Positions 1 to 12,575 of a stretch of 64,000 bases of DNA are shown in pieces. Origin of the DNA: Isoetes taiwanensis (Eukaryota > Streptophyta > Lycopodiopsida > Isoetales > Isoetaceae). Below the pieces are notes generated by a model. It was not told the DNA's origin. It did not search any database and saw only the letters and a list, made by a program, of their open reading frames with translations. Made by a program: the position numbers and the translations under genes. Where the stretch lies: the NCBI GenBank assembly GCA_021234155.1, contig JAJEKV010000024.1, positions 14,980,913 through 15,044,912 of the forward strand, given 5' to 3'. Positions within the stretch are counted from its first letter, which is position 1. Every line of letters starts with the position of its first letter.

Positions 1-48
1 CAACTTGTGTTTATTTTCTGAATAACAAATTTGACATGCATTACGCAG

Positions 49-792
49 ATCCTGACATGCTTGAGGTTGGTAATGGTAATATGACCATTGAAGAATACCG
101 TGTACACTTCAGTTTATGGTCATTGATGAAGGTTATTAACATTGCCTTTCTTTCTCGACTACATTCATTAAACAGTTCATTTCTTAACGAAATTGAGATA
201 TCTAGGCTCCCTTGTTACTTGGATGTGATTTAAGAAATATCAGCAGGATGTATATTGAAATGCTTTCAAATTCGGAAGTCATTTCCATAAACCAGGGTAA
301 GATGAAGTTTCTAATTTTCAAGGAGTTCATAGTTATGTGATCACCCAAAATCATTGTATTCTCAGATCCTCTTGGCGTTCAAGGCAGATTAGTGAAGCGA
401 CAAGGGCAAGTTGAGGTAGCATAGATATACATTTTAATTAGCTTCATGTGAACTATCTGGCCTTATTTTTGTTACTTAGCTCTTGGCATTAGGTGTGGGC
501 AGGGCCCCTCTCTGATAAACGTATTGCTGTTGTACTCTTGAATCGAGGGATGACATGGGCTACCATTCGAGTTACATGGGAGGATGTCCATTTTGATAAA
601 GGAACCGTAGTACTAGTACGTGATGTTTGGCTGGTAGGTCTGCATACTTTTGTCATTCATCATCTCAATGCACTTTCTGATTTTATTGTTTTCTAATAAC
701 AGCATCATGATTTGTCTGGCGTGTCCGTTAACTCTTTTCAAACAGAAGTGGAAAACCATACTTGTAAAATGTATGTAATGAAGCCAATTTAA
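49..792 (+). CDS. Alpha-galactosidase, GH27 family, 3' part (five exons)
   Basis: This is the C-terminal part of an alpha-galactosidase, which releases terminal alpha-linked galactose in the cell wall or vacuole. The gene starts outside the window. Exons are 49-131, 206-296, 366-415, 493-633 and 703-792, all with GT..AG borders. The frame stays open through every junction (phase 1 into 49, 0, 1, 0, 0) to TAA at 790-792. The first exon has [10 protein letters not shown], the family block that carries the acid/base Asp (its first codon is split by the intron). Next come [13 protein letters not shown], then DPLGVQG after a split GAT codon, then VWAGPL..LLNRG of the C-terminal beta domain, and finally CKMYVMKPI, a typical plant ending. 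I see no frameshift or stop. The catalytic nucleophile lies upstream, so integrity of the whole gene cannot be judged. Family call is secure; the isoform is not. Confidence 0.9.
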
Positions 793-1640
793 GTTTTAGT
801 GGGAAATCCATGGCTGCATATGTAGTATCGAGTGAGATAAATTTATAAAATTGTTCTGATGAGAAATATTCATGTTGGAAATGCATTACATTTCCAATGT
901 TAAATAGAGGCTGCAGAGGAAGAAAACACAGTCCAACTCGCAACCTCTTCATTTGTTATGTTTTTTTAAATATTGAACAAAAGGACGTAGGTTTAGGCAT
1001 TTGTAGTTGGATGTCATTTTTGTAGACTTATGTAAGGTATTGTATGGCGGGTAGATAATGTGGAAACGATGAATGAGGGTGAGATTCCATTAGAGTATAC
1101 TAGCCGTTATTGGAGCAGTCACCACGTTTGCATCACTGCGTGGACCTGATGTGGCATCCATGTCAGAGCTTTTTAAGGTCCAACCCTAAACCTAAATTGA
1201 TTCACTGCAGGCTCACGATGGCGCTCAGAGATGCCGAATGTTGTCCGCCTTTTGTCCAAACACGGTTCAATCATCTCCTAATATGGCATGCTAGTGTTCC
1301 CAAAATAGTTCAGCCTTTTGCCGTTGTTGGAGCAGATCATACCCATTCTTGGACGTTTCTATTTATGGGTTTTCTTTATTTTTATGGTTGTAGAATCTTT
1401 CTAAGGAAAAGCAAACGTATTCTATGGTTGTGCATGCATTTCTAAGCCGTTTATGCATGCCACATATTCGATTTCTCTGCATTATTCTCGGATCCTTGGC
1501 TGCAACTACTTTTCCCTCCAGTCTTCCTTTTATGTGCGGTTCCAGATCAATTTTGGTGAGGATTGACAATGTGGCATAAGATCCAGCCACATGATCAAGT
1601 TTTTGGAGGTAGAATTCTGATTTTCCCTCTCTTTTCCATC
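793..1640. other. Intergenic, no gene seen
   Basis: This lies between the alpha-galactosidase stop and the TATA box of the pogo-like transposase. Short open frames on both strands have no recognisable motif. It probably holds the 3' UTR of the upstream gene and the 5' end of the pogo element. I found no convincing terminal inverted repeat for that element. Confidence 0.5.
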
Positions 1641-1649
1641 TATATAAGG
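1641..1649 (+). promoter_or_regulatory. TATA box of the pogo-like transposase
   Basis: TATATAAGG lies 92 bases before the first ATG (1741), preceded by a pyrimidine-rich stretch. That spacing fits a plant TATA box with a transcript start near 1670 and a short 5' UTR. Confidence 0.5.
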
Positions 1650-2758
1650 CTGAAATTCTGTTCTTTGGATAGCACACGTCCCCTGTTAGTTTCTTGCTCA
1701 TGCACTTTACCTTCTTCTCAATTCTTTCACAGTTACCAGCATGCTTTTCAGGACTCTCAGAAACCGTTCTCAGCAAGCAAAAGCTTCTTCCAATCCTATT
1801 GAGGATCACAGTGATGATGCTATTCCTTTTCCTTTACCTCAATGGCCCAGATCTGGAGTAAGAAATCGTGTTCATGCACCTCATCCAGCAGGTTTGGCTC
1901 CTAAAAGAGTTAGAATCATGAAAAGAGGTGCTTGGACAAAGGAGCAAATGGATGCAGCAATTGAAGAAGCAGATGAGGGCATTCTTTCTATCAGGAAAGT
2001 GGCCAAGAAGCATGGTTTGCCTCACACAACTTTAAGAAATTATCTCTTTGATATCTCAAAAGTCAAGAATGGTAGAAGACCAAAGGTTCTTAGCTCTGAA
2101 GAAGAAACTGATCTTGTTAATTGGTGTTTGCAAATGATAGCAGATGGGACAGGGGTTACTGTTCGGCTCTTAAGGGAGAGAGTTGCAGAGATTTGTGCTG
2201 GAAGGATTACTCCATTTACAGATGGAGTTCCAGGTATGAAGTGGTGGAAATGTTTTAAGGGAAGACACCCTGAATTGGCATTGAGAAGGGCTCAGGTAGT
2301 GGATAATGCTAGAGCCATTGCAATTTCACCATCTAATCTTGATGCCTTCTACTCTGATTTGGCAGAAACTTATAAGACTTTTAATTTTGATGCTTCTCAT
2401 ATATGGAATGTAGATGAATCTGGAATCCAAGCAGGAAAAGAATCAGGAGTTAGGGTCATTGGGAGAAGAGGACAAAGACAAGTTTCTGAAAGGACTATGA
2501 AGATTAGGGAATGGCTAACTGTATGTTGTTGTGTCTTTGCAGCTGGTGTTAGGCTACCATCTCTTTATGTTCTTAAAGGCAAACGAGCTAGAGAAGATTA
2601 TATAGAAGGATGTGAACCAGATGCTAGATGCTGCCATGGCAATGCAGCCCAAAGCATGGATGACAAATGCTTTGTTTAGAAGTTGGCTTGACCATTTTAA
2701 AGCTAAAGTTCCAGGAGGTGTCTCCAAGGAGAATCCACATTTACTGATTCTAGATGGA

Positions 2759-2766
2759 CATGGCAG
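2759..2766. repeat. Left 8-bp target duplication of the hAT element
   Basis: CATGGCAG immediately precedes the left terminal inverted repeat and is repeated exactly at 5687-5694. Eight bases is the duplication length of the hAT superfamily. Confidence 0.9.
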
Positions 2767-5686
2767 CATAGTTGCACCGGAACGTGTTCCTATGCATCTG
2801 GAACGAAACGGAACAAAGAGAGGAACGGAACATGTATCGGAACGCTAACGTAACAAAAAAATTTATTTACTAGTAAAGGTTTATCATTATATATGAGGCA
2901 GAAATTGACATAGAACAGTAGGACTAACAGCCCAAAACTGAAATAACAGTCCAAAACTCATAGCATAACAGTCCAAAACTCGTAGCATGGCAGCCGATTA
3001 GTCATCGAAACTATACTACATATACAAAATTCAAAACTTGCTGGATCATTCATCGTCATCGTCGTCGACATCATCAGATTCTTCATCCTCATCAGTCACC
3101 CACACATCTTCCACCTCTGTTTCATAGTCTTCCGCTTCTTCCATCTCAAAATCATCAATGTTTTCTTCTTCTTCAGTTTCAATATCGTCTGGATCTGCAT
3201 ACTCAGTTACTTCAGCATCAGATGAAGAAGGTAAATCATGTGCACGTCCATGTCCATGTGATCGTGATCTCGTATGAGGAAGATCTGCCTCCGCCATCTC
3301 ATTATATAAGAAAGAATATATATCTTTCTCTGCTGGCCTGATTACAGGAAGCTTATCTATAGGATTTTTGGTAATATCTAGTTCATCCACATTTACTTGC
3401 TTTGCACATGGCATTTCCTTGAACTTATCCAACAGTTTCAGATTCTCTCGGCAATATACAAGTCTCTCAAGTTGTCGTAGATCTAGCCTGCTACGCTTCT
3501 TAGTTTGTATTAGTGAATAGGAGCTCCAATTTCGTTCACATGGGCCCGAAGCGCAATCTTGAGACAAGATACGCAATGCTAGCTTCTGCAATTGAGGAGT
3601 AGACGATCCATATGATTCCCACCACACAATAGGCTTCAACATGGTCTCCCTTCTTCTTGCAGCAGGGATAGCAAACAGTCCTAAATGATTTCTAAATGTG
3701 TATAGCTGCTCATTAAGCACATGCTGCATGTCATCATCCGGAAACACCTTTGTAATATACTCATGCCATCCTTTGTTAAGTTCCTCATCTTTAAATTGAG
3801 TATAAAGGGTGTAAGATATGAGCAACTGCATGTATTGGTTTATGAAACCAATTCCATCTCTTTTCAATGTGCTGTTTTATGGCTTTAACATGGCTAACCC
3901 CAAGAGCTGGATGGGTATTCTCAAATTGATCCAATGTCTCGTTAATTCTTTCCATAAACTCATATAGTAAACCAAGCGTGCTGCCCTCTGAATCAGTGAT
4001 GCGTAAAACAGTATAGATTGGAGTCAATCCTTTAACAATTGCCTCCATATCATCCCAAAGATTTGTATCATAACACATTCTTTGCGCTCGTAATGCATCA
4101 GCCTCAGTATGACCATCCCATTCCTTCCATAAGTCTGATACAACAAAGTCTGATACAACAGTCCTTATAAGATGCTCTCGAACACGTAACAACCTTTCTA
4201 ACATTATATATTATATATTGATAAGCAAATCTTGTGCTTGATGGCCGCAAGAGTTCAAGGGAACTACCTTCTCTATAGATACTTAATGCAGATGGTTTTG
4301 CATGAAAGAAGTTCACTAATTGTGCAGATTTTTCAATCACATTACTTACCCAAGGGATTTTGGCGATGTCTTCAAGCAGTAGATCTAAGCAGTGGCTTGC
4401 ACAAGGCGTCCAGACGATAGATGAGTATTCCTTCTCAAGATAGTTAAGACACATACTCTTGCAATTAGATCCATTGTCGATTATAACTTGAACTATATTT
4501 TCTGGCCCAATTTCCTCTATTGTTCTTTTAATCTCTTTGAAGATAAATCTGCCATTAATTTTCAGACCACCCTTAGAACAGTCGATTGCACGATGGAAAA
4601 TGGTCCCCATACAACTAGATATCATGATATTCATGATATGCCTGCGCCTCCGATCTGTCCAGCCATCTGTGATGATTGAGCATCCATACTTAATCCATTT
4701 TTCTTTGATTGGCTTTAGTTCTTCATTCACTGCCTCTATCTCCTTATCCAATTACTTTTGCCTCATTGTATTATATCCCACTCCTTTCCATGATGTACCA
4801 ATTTGAGCTACTGCACTGATCATTTTTTTCCATTGCTTAGTACGTAAAACATTGAAGGATAAATTGCACATGATAAGGCATCTGCGCACCTCTATTCTTG
4901 CCTGTTTTTTATGTGCATTCTGCCAGCTTGCCTTGGTTAATTTTCCTTGTTTCATCTTCTTGAAAAGATGCTCTTTAACTGTCATATCTCTACCAGCAGG
5001 ATCCCTATCATCTCTATTAGCATGATCTTGTTCTGCAAGGTCTGCATTATCTGCTACTGCTTCAGCATCTTCAAATGAAGAAGATGATCCTAAATTTTCA
5101 TGTATTTTCTTGATAATGTCTTTAGGGATTACTAAGCAACGTCCCTTTTTCTTTGTAGGAACTCCATGCATATGCTCTCTCAATCTGGTGAGATTTGAAG
5201 TCTGCACCTTCCCACAATAGTTACACTGCCATTTTCTTGCTCCAGTACCTGCTGTAGACCTGCCAAGTATACTTGTATGCTCCCTGAACAACCAATGAAG
5301 CTCTTTCCCCATCCTCTTCAACCTTGAAATTGATCTGAGAAGCAATCGGCTTGGGCAAAGAGGAAAGAAAATGAGACGGAATAAGGCCCAGATAGTGAGA
5401 TTTGGGAAAGATAGGCAATTGCATGGCATCTTCCGACATGGTGGCATCGTAATTGGAGAGACGGATGCAATTAAAGAGAGAGTCGGGTGCATTAAATTAG
5501 CCTGGCAAGTTAAATTTGGTTTAGACTGTCTATTATTGGAAAAAGGTAAAAACGAATCCTTTTTTGGCCAAAAATAAAAAAAAGTTGATCCGGAAGGGGT
5601 CTGATCCGCATGCATCAAAAATCCGTTGCTTTTTCCTTATTTTTCCGATCCGTACTGTTCTGATCCTATGTTCCGGTGCAACTGTG
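2767..5686 (-). mobile_element. hAT-superfamily DNA transposon, complete but decayed
   Basis: A 2,920-bp element bounded by 17-bp terminal inverted repeats with one mismatch: CATAGTTGCACCGGAAC on the left, and the complement of CACAGTTGCACCGGAAC on the right. It is flanked by an 8-bp target duplication. The left subterminal region (2780-2850) has many GGAAC motifs and the right one (5585-5680) repeated GATCCG, as expected for transposase-binding repeats. At 2930-2990 a short AACAGTCCAAAACTC repeat follows. The internal gene is on the minus strand. The element sits inside a pogo-like transposase gene, so it is younger than that gene. Confidence 0.93.
3046..5618 (-). pseudogene. hAT transposase (BED finger, DUF659, hAT dimerisation)
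   Basis: Read on the minus strand. A BED-type zinc finger (WQCNYCGK..LTRLREHMHGV) lies near 5170-5230. A DUF659-type catalytic region follows, with SIITDGWTD and VIIDNGSNC, each with an acidic residue of the RNase-H fold. The C-terminal dimerisation domain (LKPIVWWESYG through RLDLRQLERLVY) is near 3440-3650, and a very acidic tail ends at 3046. Three breaks are visible. There is an in-frame TAA at 4752-4754 between the BED and DUF659 parts. A frameshift near 4190-4205 coincides with a duplicated ATATATA stretch. A second frameshift lies near 3795-3815. The N-terminus before the BED finger is unclear. It is a dead transposase, although the element's ends are intact. Confidence 0.88.
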
Positions 5687-5694
5687 CATGGCAG
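5687..5694. repeat. Right 8-bp target duplication of the hAT element
   Basis: CATGGCAG, identical to 2759-2766. The element plus one duplication is 2,928 bases, a multiple of three, so the pogo frame is the same on both sides. Confidence 0.9.
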
Positions 5695-6883
5695 CCATTT
5701 GGCTGTTGACACATTGAGGTATGCTTCATCTATTGGTCTTCAAATTTTAAAATTGCCAGCTCATACAAGTCATAGACTGCAGCCTTTAGATGTTTCATGT
5801 TTTAGGCCTTTTAAAGAAGCTTTTAGAAATGCTAGGAAAAGGTATTGCATGCAACAGAGGCAAAAGGAACCTCATAAAGAGGATTTGACAAGGATTGTAT
5901 GTGAAGCCCTTCATGCAGCATTAACTCCTAATAACATAACAGCTGGATTTAGAAAAACAGGAATTTGGCCATTAAATCCTGCAATGGTTGAACCTGAATT
6001 GGATGGAAGATACTTTGTTTTCCAAGATAATGTCAATGATAGCCCATTGGATGATTTGGTAGAGGCAGCAGCAGAATTGCAAGATGCAGCAGAATTGCAA
6101 GATGCAGCAGCAGTAGAAGTAGAAGGAGCACAAGGAATATCACCAGATTTGCAAGCATGTGCAGAAGATAGAATTAGATCTCGGAGATCTTTTTTTCCAA
6201 AAGATATCAAAGGGACTCTTTTGGTAACGAAAGCTGATATCATAGCTAAACTGCAGCAAGAGGAAGCTGAGAAAAAAGAGAAGAAAAAAGCACGAGAAGA
6301 AGCTTCTAAAAGGAAGAAAATTGAGATGGAAGAGAAGAAAAAAATAAAAGAGCAAAAGCAAAGGGAGAAGGAGGAAAGGCAGAAAGAGAGAGAGGCTCTT
6401 AGGGAAGCAAAAAAGAAGGAGAAGGAAGCTGGTAAAGGAAAACGAAAGAAAAAAAAGGTACTATTTTATTTTTTGTGTTTAAACTTCCTTATTCTATTGA
6501 TTTCTTAATCTAGAATCTGAAAGTTGGATGTACAGGTTGTAGAAGAGGTTGCAGAAGATGGAAATTCAGAGCCAAATGATCCAATTGAAATTGTTGAAGT
6601 GGATGAGAACAATGATGAAATGAATCTTGTGAATATTTCAGAAAATGAGATTGGCATATCAGTTGAGATACCTATTGGCAATGCTGAGGACTCTTTTGCA
6701 GATACAATGGAGCATTTTCAAGATGAGCAGGTAGAAGATCATCCTACTCTGTCTGATAATGATTTGCAAATTGGTTGCAGCTTGGAGGAAACTCATGAAT
6801 GCTATCATGGATCTGAAATTGAGAGGCCAACCAAAAGGTTGAGATCCATCAATTCTTTATACTCTCAAGATTATGTGATGTAA

Positions 6884-9700
6884 AATCTATATTCTTTGAT
6901 TTGAATGTATCTAATTGGCATACTTTTGATTTCTGTTTACTTTTTAGATGGAATGTGGTGTGCTTCAACACTTGTAACAGGGGTTCACATAATTCATTGT
7001 GTTGTTTTAATTTAGATTGTTACTAATGCTTGATCTCTGTGATGCAGGTCTGATTGTAGGTACTTGGTGTCCTTGAACACCAACAGGGGTTCAAATCCCC
7101 TGAATTATTAGTCTTTTTGCTGATTTCATTTGCTGTAGAAGTACTATTAATGGCAATCTAGTTATTCATATATGGGCATGATGTGAACTAATAGGTAAAT
7201 ACCTGCACCAATAAAGGGCAGCACTTGGACCAAATCTGCACCAACTTAAGGCATCACTTGAACTGAAACTAAGGGCAACTACTGCACTAAAAGTACAGCA
7301 AAGCACCCCAAGTTTGGCAATTCAATACTCTGTGCTTGGGTCAGAAAATGGTCTAAACTTGGTACCAACAGTTAAAGCATGTTTCAGACTAGAGAATGCA
7401 CTTGATTTCAGCAAATTTGGACTTCTAGAAGCTTAGTTATGGTTCTATGAATGCTTAAGTGCACCAACCCTGGGCCAGCCACTCTAGGATGTACGTTTTT
7501 TGAGGACGTGGCATTAAAGTTCCTTAATTTAAGTAACAGTTTTTACAGGGTGATTCCCCACATATGAAACATAATAAATCCACGAAGGACACACGGGTGA
7601 TTCCCCACATATGAAACATAATAAATCCACGGAGGACACACAAAGAACAAGGTGCTGCGCACGGAGGGTTGCCCTCCATGGCAGGAGAGTGAAGTGGCTT
7701 AAGTTGTAGTTGTAGATAATAGAGTGTTTGAATTGAAATTGCTATTTTAAGACATTGACAACCGAAGGTAATTATTTATGATCCTAGAAATTCGATCATT
7801 GAGTAAATAGGTGGGTCGCCGCTAGGAGATCTAGTTGTTGTATAGGGTTTATTATTTGGAATTATATTGTTCTTGTGATGCAAGTGCAAGTAACGATCCA
7901 AAGAGATTTATTTTAGATGTGACGGGGCATAAGTTGCAGAATATGCAACGCTCAACAGCATCTCTCCATGTGGGGCTCCAATAACTAAAGTCTATCCCCA
8001 AATAACATGCATGACCACAGGGAAAATGAGTCCAACAATAACTAGTCACCCTAAATTTGCCAACTTAGATGCATTTCAATTTGATCTCAAACCCTGGATA
8101 AGTTACAAAGAACAATATCTTCGCCCATGTAGTAATGCATGTCAGAAGAAAAGTCTGAGCTCAAGAAACATGCATGACCGTGGGAGACAAAACACGTAGT
8201 TTATTCCACCTCCATAAATTCCAAATCATTACCGTAGCTAGCAAGCAAGCAAGTTCCATAATATGCACATCCTAGCACCAGCTCTCCATGCAAACATTCC
8301 CAGACTGTTCCCCTGCAATAAATCAAACCATCACATTAAACAGCGTGCAAGCAAGCTACACAACTTAATTTCATACCAAACCAGCATGTCCCTGCGAGGC
8401 AAAGCAACTAGTTTATCCAACTGTGTCACACGTCTCACAGTATAAACAAGACTCTAGTGTAGATTATAGCATCTCTCTACTAGTATATGCATTGTTAAAG
8501 CAATTCGAAAGATTTAAAATCCAAGACTAAACATACTAGCCTAGTTAGATCTCATAAAGGATGGTAATGCAAGGCTGGGTTTAGTTCCACCCGGAGATCC
8601 AAAGATGCACACTCTAGCAACAAAGTTGCAAGGTAGATGCATGTCACGGAGGCCATTTCAAGAATATTACCCTGCATGGAAGTCCGAAGGCTATTTCCAG
8701 CAAAATCGCATTGCGTAAATTATCTGAATGATCACTTTAAATAACATCATGGAGGCAAGCTTCAGAATATGCACAGCTTAGCAGCATATTACCCTGCATG
8801 GAAGTCCGACGACTATTTCCACCCAGGCAATAACGGGTCACAATAACTACTAATCTAGCAAATAATTCCATTTCCCTAAATAGAAGCCTAGATGTTTCTC
8901 ACAGCAAAATTACATTGTACAAATTTCACAAATCATCGCCTTAGCTAGCATGTAGATAAGCTCCAAAATATGCACGTTCTACCAGCATATCTTCTTGGAT
9001 TCTTCGGACCTGTAAGAACCATAAGGACAATGGTATGCACAGCTTAGCAGCATAGATTAGTCATGCTAGCTCAGATGCATCGAACAGCGGATACAACAAA
9101 TTTTAACAACAAAACTTTGGGAGAAAACAATTTTGGCAAGGGATCAGAAAACATATATGGCAACCAAGGCAATAGCCAGTCACAATTACTAGAACACATT
9201 TGTTGCCTGCTTGCCAGCAAAGCTTATAAGCCCGCTTAAAAGATAAAGAAAATCACATGAAAGAAAATGCATGGCTTCATGGTTCAGGTAAGGTGACTTG
9301 TTCTACTACTGTAATGCAAAACAAGAGGACTTTCACTGACTTGCCTGATCAAACTCCTTTGGATCATCAGACGCCATTGTCATTTGACTGCCAAAAATTG
9401 GTTAATCTTGTTTAGCATGTCGCTTTGTAGGCTAGAACATAGTTTGAATAAGAAAATGAATCATCAAAGGAATACATACGAAATCGAATGTACGCACGTT
9501 GAGAAATATAGATTTCCCAAGCTTCTATCAAATTTCTAGGCTTATCAACATTCCATTGAGACGACCCAATATTCTAGGAGATTCTAAGTTTTATAAGAAA
9601 CTATTAAGATTCTCCAAGATACTGCAATATTTTTTAGATTATACAAAGATTCGCTGTGAAGCACACCCAGTGTGAAAGATATGCCAAGATTCCCTTAAAA
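6884..9700. other. Intergenic with dispersed short repeats
   Basis: No gene is supported. The region holds a 47-bp tandem duplication (7548-7641). It also has a hairpin-forming phrase, CACGGAGGGTTGCCCTCC, near 7660-7680 that recurs near 33570, and reiterated phrases such as CCCTGCATGGAAGTCCGA (near 8675 and 8795) and GCACAGCTTAGCAGCAT (near 8770 and 9035). These are likely decayed transposon sequence. Confidence 0.5.
7548..7641. repeat. 47-bp tandem duplication
   Basis: Two adjacent copies, 7548-7594 and 7595-7641, begin GGGTGATTCCCCACATATGA and differ at a single visible base (CACGAAGG versus CACGGAGG). Confidence 0.9.
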
Positions 9701-10911
9701 TCCCTTAAAAAACAATGATAAAATATGCCTTGCACGTTTCAAGTTCTTGCCATGCAGAACTTGAAGTTAAGGGATGTGGCCTTTTTACTACCAACAATGA
9801 AAGGAGAAAGTGGTTAAAGAAGTTATTGGCAGAATTGTCTTCAAATTCTCAAATTATTCTGCACATTGTACGCTTATTAGGGATTCTTCTTTTCCAATTG
9901 AAAAAAATTGGGCTTCCAATTAAAACGATTCAATTTTCTTTTGTTTTTAGTTTCAAAATTATAATAGTCTCGGCACAAGTTAACATTCACAAATTGAGTA
10001 CGTATTGCACGTGCTTCCTATAGGCTATTCAAAAAATAAGCCTTTAGATGCCAGATTCTATACATTCCATGTGAGGTTTATTATTTCGTGAGCATGCAAA
10101 ATAACATAAGACATGCTAGCATAGGCAACATTTCATTATTTATATAAGCTCAAGCTGTGGAATAAAGAGCCCCCAAACCTTCTCATAATATGGACAATGT
10201 ATTTTTGCATAAAGGTTTTACCATAAATAAAGGTTTTAAGTTAAAGTGCAAGTTGTAGTGGCAGTCAACATTGTGTCAACATCTTGTCAAACTCTGGGTC
10301 CATCTGTCGCTTCTATTCTTGTCAAACCTCTAGTCAAACTCCCACTCAGAATGTCAGCCAAATATCGATCAAATGTACGATCACTTCTTTGTATAGAAAA
10401 TTGTCTTAATTTCGTTAGGTGCTATTATCATGGTGCAAAATACTTTTGCAATTTCAAGTGAATAGTGCCAATAGTATGGATTGACTCAATGGGTCCATAA
10501 TTTAATTTGATAGGGTCAAAACCCCTATCTATCTATTGTGTCTAGCTAGTTCAAGCTGAGTTGCTTATTAACAATATCAAGGATATCGTTGCAGGTCCCA
10601 GTACAAAATAACTATATGCTTTAAAACTAATGAGCAACTCATGCAAAAGTCACTGAAAAAGTAACATTAGGCACATTGCTCTACATAATGTTTAGTTTGG
10701 CTCGGTATCTATTCACAACAGGATAAGGTTATTTGTTGAACAATCTATAGGGTTGTTATATTTTCAATCTTCTCAACTGCTAAAGACTTGTGCCATGGTT
10801 TTCGAAACTTCACAACCTTGGAACCCTAAAGATGTTAATTAAATCAACATTTCTCAAAAGGAAGGAAGGAATGAAGGAAGTATATTTTAACGTCCACGGA
10901 GACCAACTGGC
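9701..10911. other. Intergenic, no gene seen
   Basis: AT-rich sequence. One open frame (9715-10023) has no recognisable motif, and I see no repeat structure. Confidence 0.5.
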
Positions 10912-12575
10912 CTATGAGACAGTTTTAGAATATAGTGAAAAGTTTCCAAACACAAAATAAAACCACAGAAACCATGTACAATGTGTCTCTACCACTGGGA
11001 TGAAAAAACCCCCCGTGTGGGAGGAAAAACCCTTGTAGTAGGCGTTGAGAGGCCCTATTTTAGGCTCAAATTCCCTGTCTTTGTGAGGGACTCCACGGCG
11101 GTGGAGACTTGAGAATGTAGAGCGCCAAGGCGTGCCACCATTGGCCGAAAGCCGGCCGGTTGGTGAATTGCTATCTCGAGAGCATCGAGATTGGCATGAG
11201 CTGCTTTCGGATGTGTGCATATCTTTGGGCATTAGGTGTAGAGCATGGTGTTCATCTTCTACTATCGCATGTGGCAAAGACGGCATAATCTCTCATGCCG
11301 GGGATTCCACGCCCTCCATCCCGTACCCGGTATTTGTCTCAATGCGAGATGGTGGGACCCTGTCCTCATTGCGGCTATAGCTCTTCGTTTCTTGGTGGAA
11401 ATGTGTGCCTTGAGATCTTTGGTGGGGTCATGTTCAAGCCCACGGATTGACTGTGTATGGTAGTGCTGTTTTGGGCTTTGCAAGAGTGGGAAGCATCCCA
11501 CGAGAGAGGCAAAGCGTGCATTCAAATGCGGCTCGCTTTCTGCGATATCCGACATATCCACAATGTGTTGATAGTCTATGGACCATCGTGCGAACCATCC
11601 CCTACAATGCTCTTGCCATACTCTCTTCAGACGTTGCGGCCCTTGTGCCAATAACAGAGCCCGGGGAGGAAGACGTTGTGCATCCATTTCGTCAACCTTA
11701 TGGAAATACGCAAGGTGCCTGCGCATAGCGAATCTTTGCCGAGGGCCAAAAGCCGATCTCATCTGACAAAATTGGATAAGGCACCGTGTTCTTGACGCCT
11801 AGGCTGTATGTCAGGAAAGCCTTCTGCACCCTCTCTAGCTTATCCCAAGTACCCTTGCTAATCGCTGGCCCCCAGACCTCTACCCCATACAGCAGTACTG
11901 GTTCCACGAGTGCTCGGAACAAGTGTGCTTTGCGTGCCCAATCGCAGAGATCTATTCTGTGACAGCTATTCTGCATTGCATACAGGGCTTTCCATCCCGC
12001 GCTGACCCTTCTTTCTACACAGTCATCCCATAGCATGTTAGCAGAGAAATCGATTCCCAGATACTTAAAGGTCCTTACAACTTCCATCCTTTGTCCTCTA
12101 TAGTAGAAGTCTGGGATATCATGTTGCGCAGACAGGATTGGCAACATCTTGGTTTTCTGCTGGTTGACTGTCATTCCTGCTATGTCACAGAATTGACTGA
12201 GAGCATCCAAATGTTCCTGCATACTCCTGGCTGTATGGGATAATAAGCCCAGATTGTCTGCATAGAGCAATTGTTTTACTGTATATGCCTCTGGCAACTG
12301 CGGGCCACCACTCCATGTTCTTGCATCCAGGTCTCCAACTTGTCAATATAGAGTCCAAAAAGCGTTGGAGATAACGGGCATCCCTGTTTAACACCTATGG
12401 TGCTGTTCACCCGGTGGTCAGACGCATGCAAAGTGGCATATATTCCGTCATACAGCCGGTAGATGGCATTCTGCAAATCCTGTGGGACATGTAGCTCCAG
12501 CAAACGTTGCCACAATAGGCCCCGAGGGACCGTATCATATACCGTCTTAAAAGGAAGCAACTGTTCTTTCCTCAT
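10912..12575 (-). pseudogene. Non-LTR retrotransposon reverse transcriptase relic
   Basis: On the minus strand, the C-terminal half of a reverse transcriptase. 12575-12276 holds VYDTVPRGLLW and the fingers/palm motif GVKQGCPLSPTLFGLY. 12297-11698 holds the catalytic-site equivalent LLYADNLGLLS (YADN instead of YADD) and the thumb region (TFKYLGIDF, then VQKAFL). From 11762 to about 11150 the frame shifts again and ends in a Cys/His cluster (RLCRLCH..HHALH). At least three frameshifts separate these parts. There is no endonuclease, and neither a poly(A) tail nor a target duplication is evident. It appears unrelated to the L1-type LINEs elsewhere in the window. Confidence 0.8.

Larger units (their letters stand above)
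1741..6883 (+). pseudogene. Pogo/Tigger-like transposase, split by a hAT element
   Basis: A transposase of the Tc1/mariner superfamily, pogo branch. The first part (1741 to about 2630) has a pipsqueak-type helix-turn-helix at residues 64-105, a CENP-B/Tc5-type HTH at about 125-185, and the first catalytic Asp in NVDESG (residue 225). Near 2600-2640 the frame shifts by one, and the protein resumes as MAMQPKAWMTNALF to the second Asp in LILDGHGS (2753-2755). A hAT element (2767-5686) interrupts it there. It resumes at 5695 in the same frame, with the third Asp in LQPLD (5789-5791). A long Lys/Glu-rich coiled-coil-like tail follows. A 78-base GT..AG intron (6458-6535, phase 0) joins the tail to an acidic C-terminus with stop at 6881-6883. 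The catalytic residues remain, but the frameshift and insertion make it non-functional. Terminal inverted repeats were not found. Confidence 0.85.

Noticed and set aside
7055-7112. tRNA-like sequence with a B-box (GGTTCAAATCC) and a nearby stem
   Set aside because: No matching acceptor stem, D arm or A-box could be folded at proper spacing. Perhaps a tRNA-derived SINE trace, but not supportable.
1000-7750. Terminal inverted repeats of the pogo-like element
   Set aside because: I compared both flanks by eye and found no matching ends with TA duplication, so the element borders are left undefined.
8950-9395. Two possible minus-strand mini-exons (MTMASDDPKEFDQ, then VRRIQEDMLVERAYF)
   Set aside because: The splice sites are plausible (one would be a GC donor), but the product is tiny, matches no family I know and lies in repeat-rich sequence.
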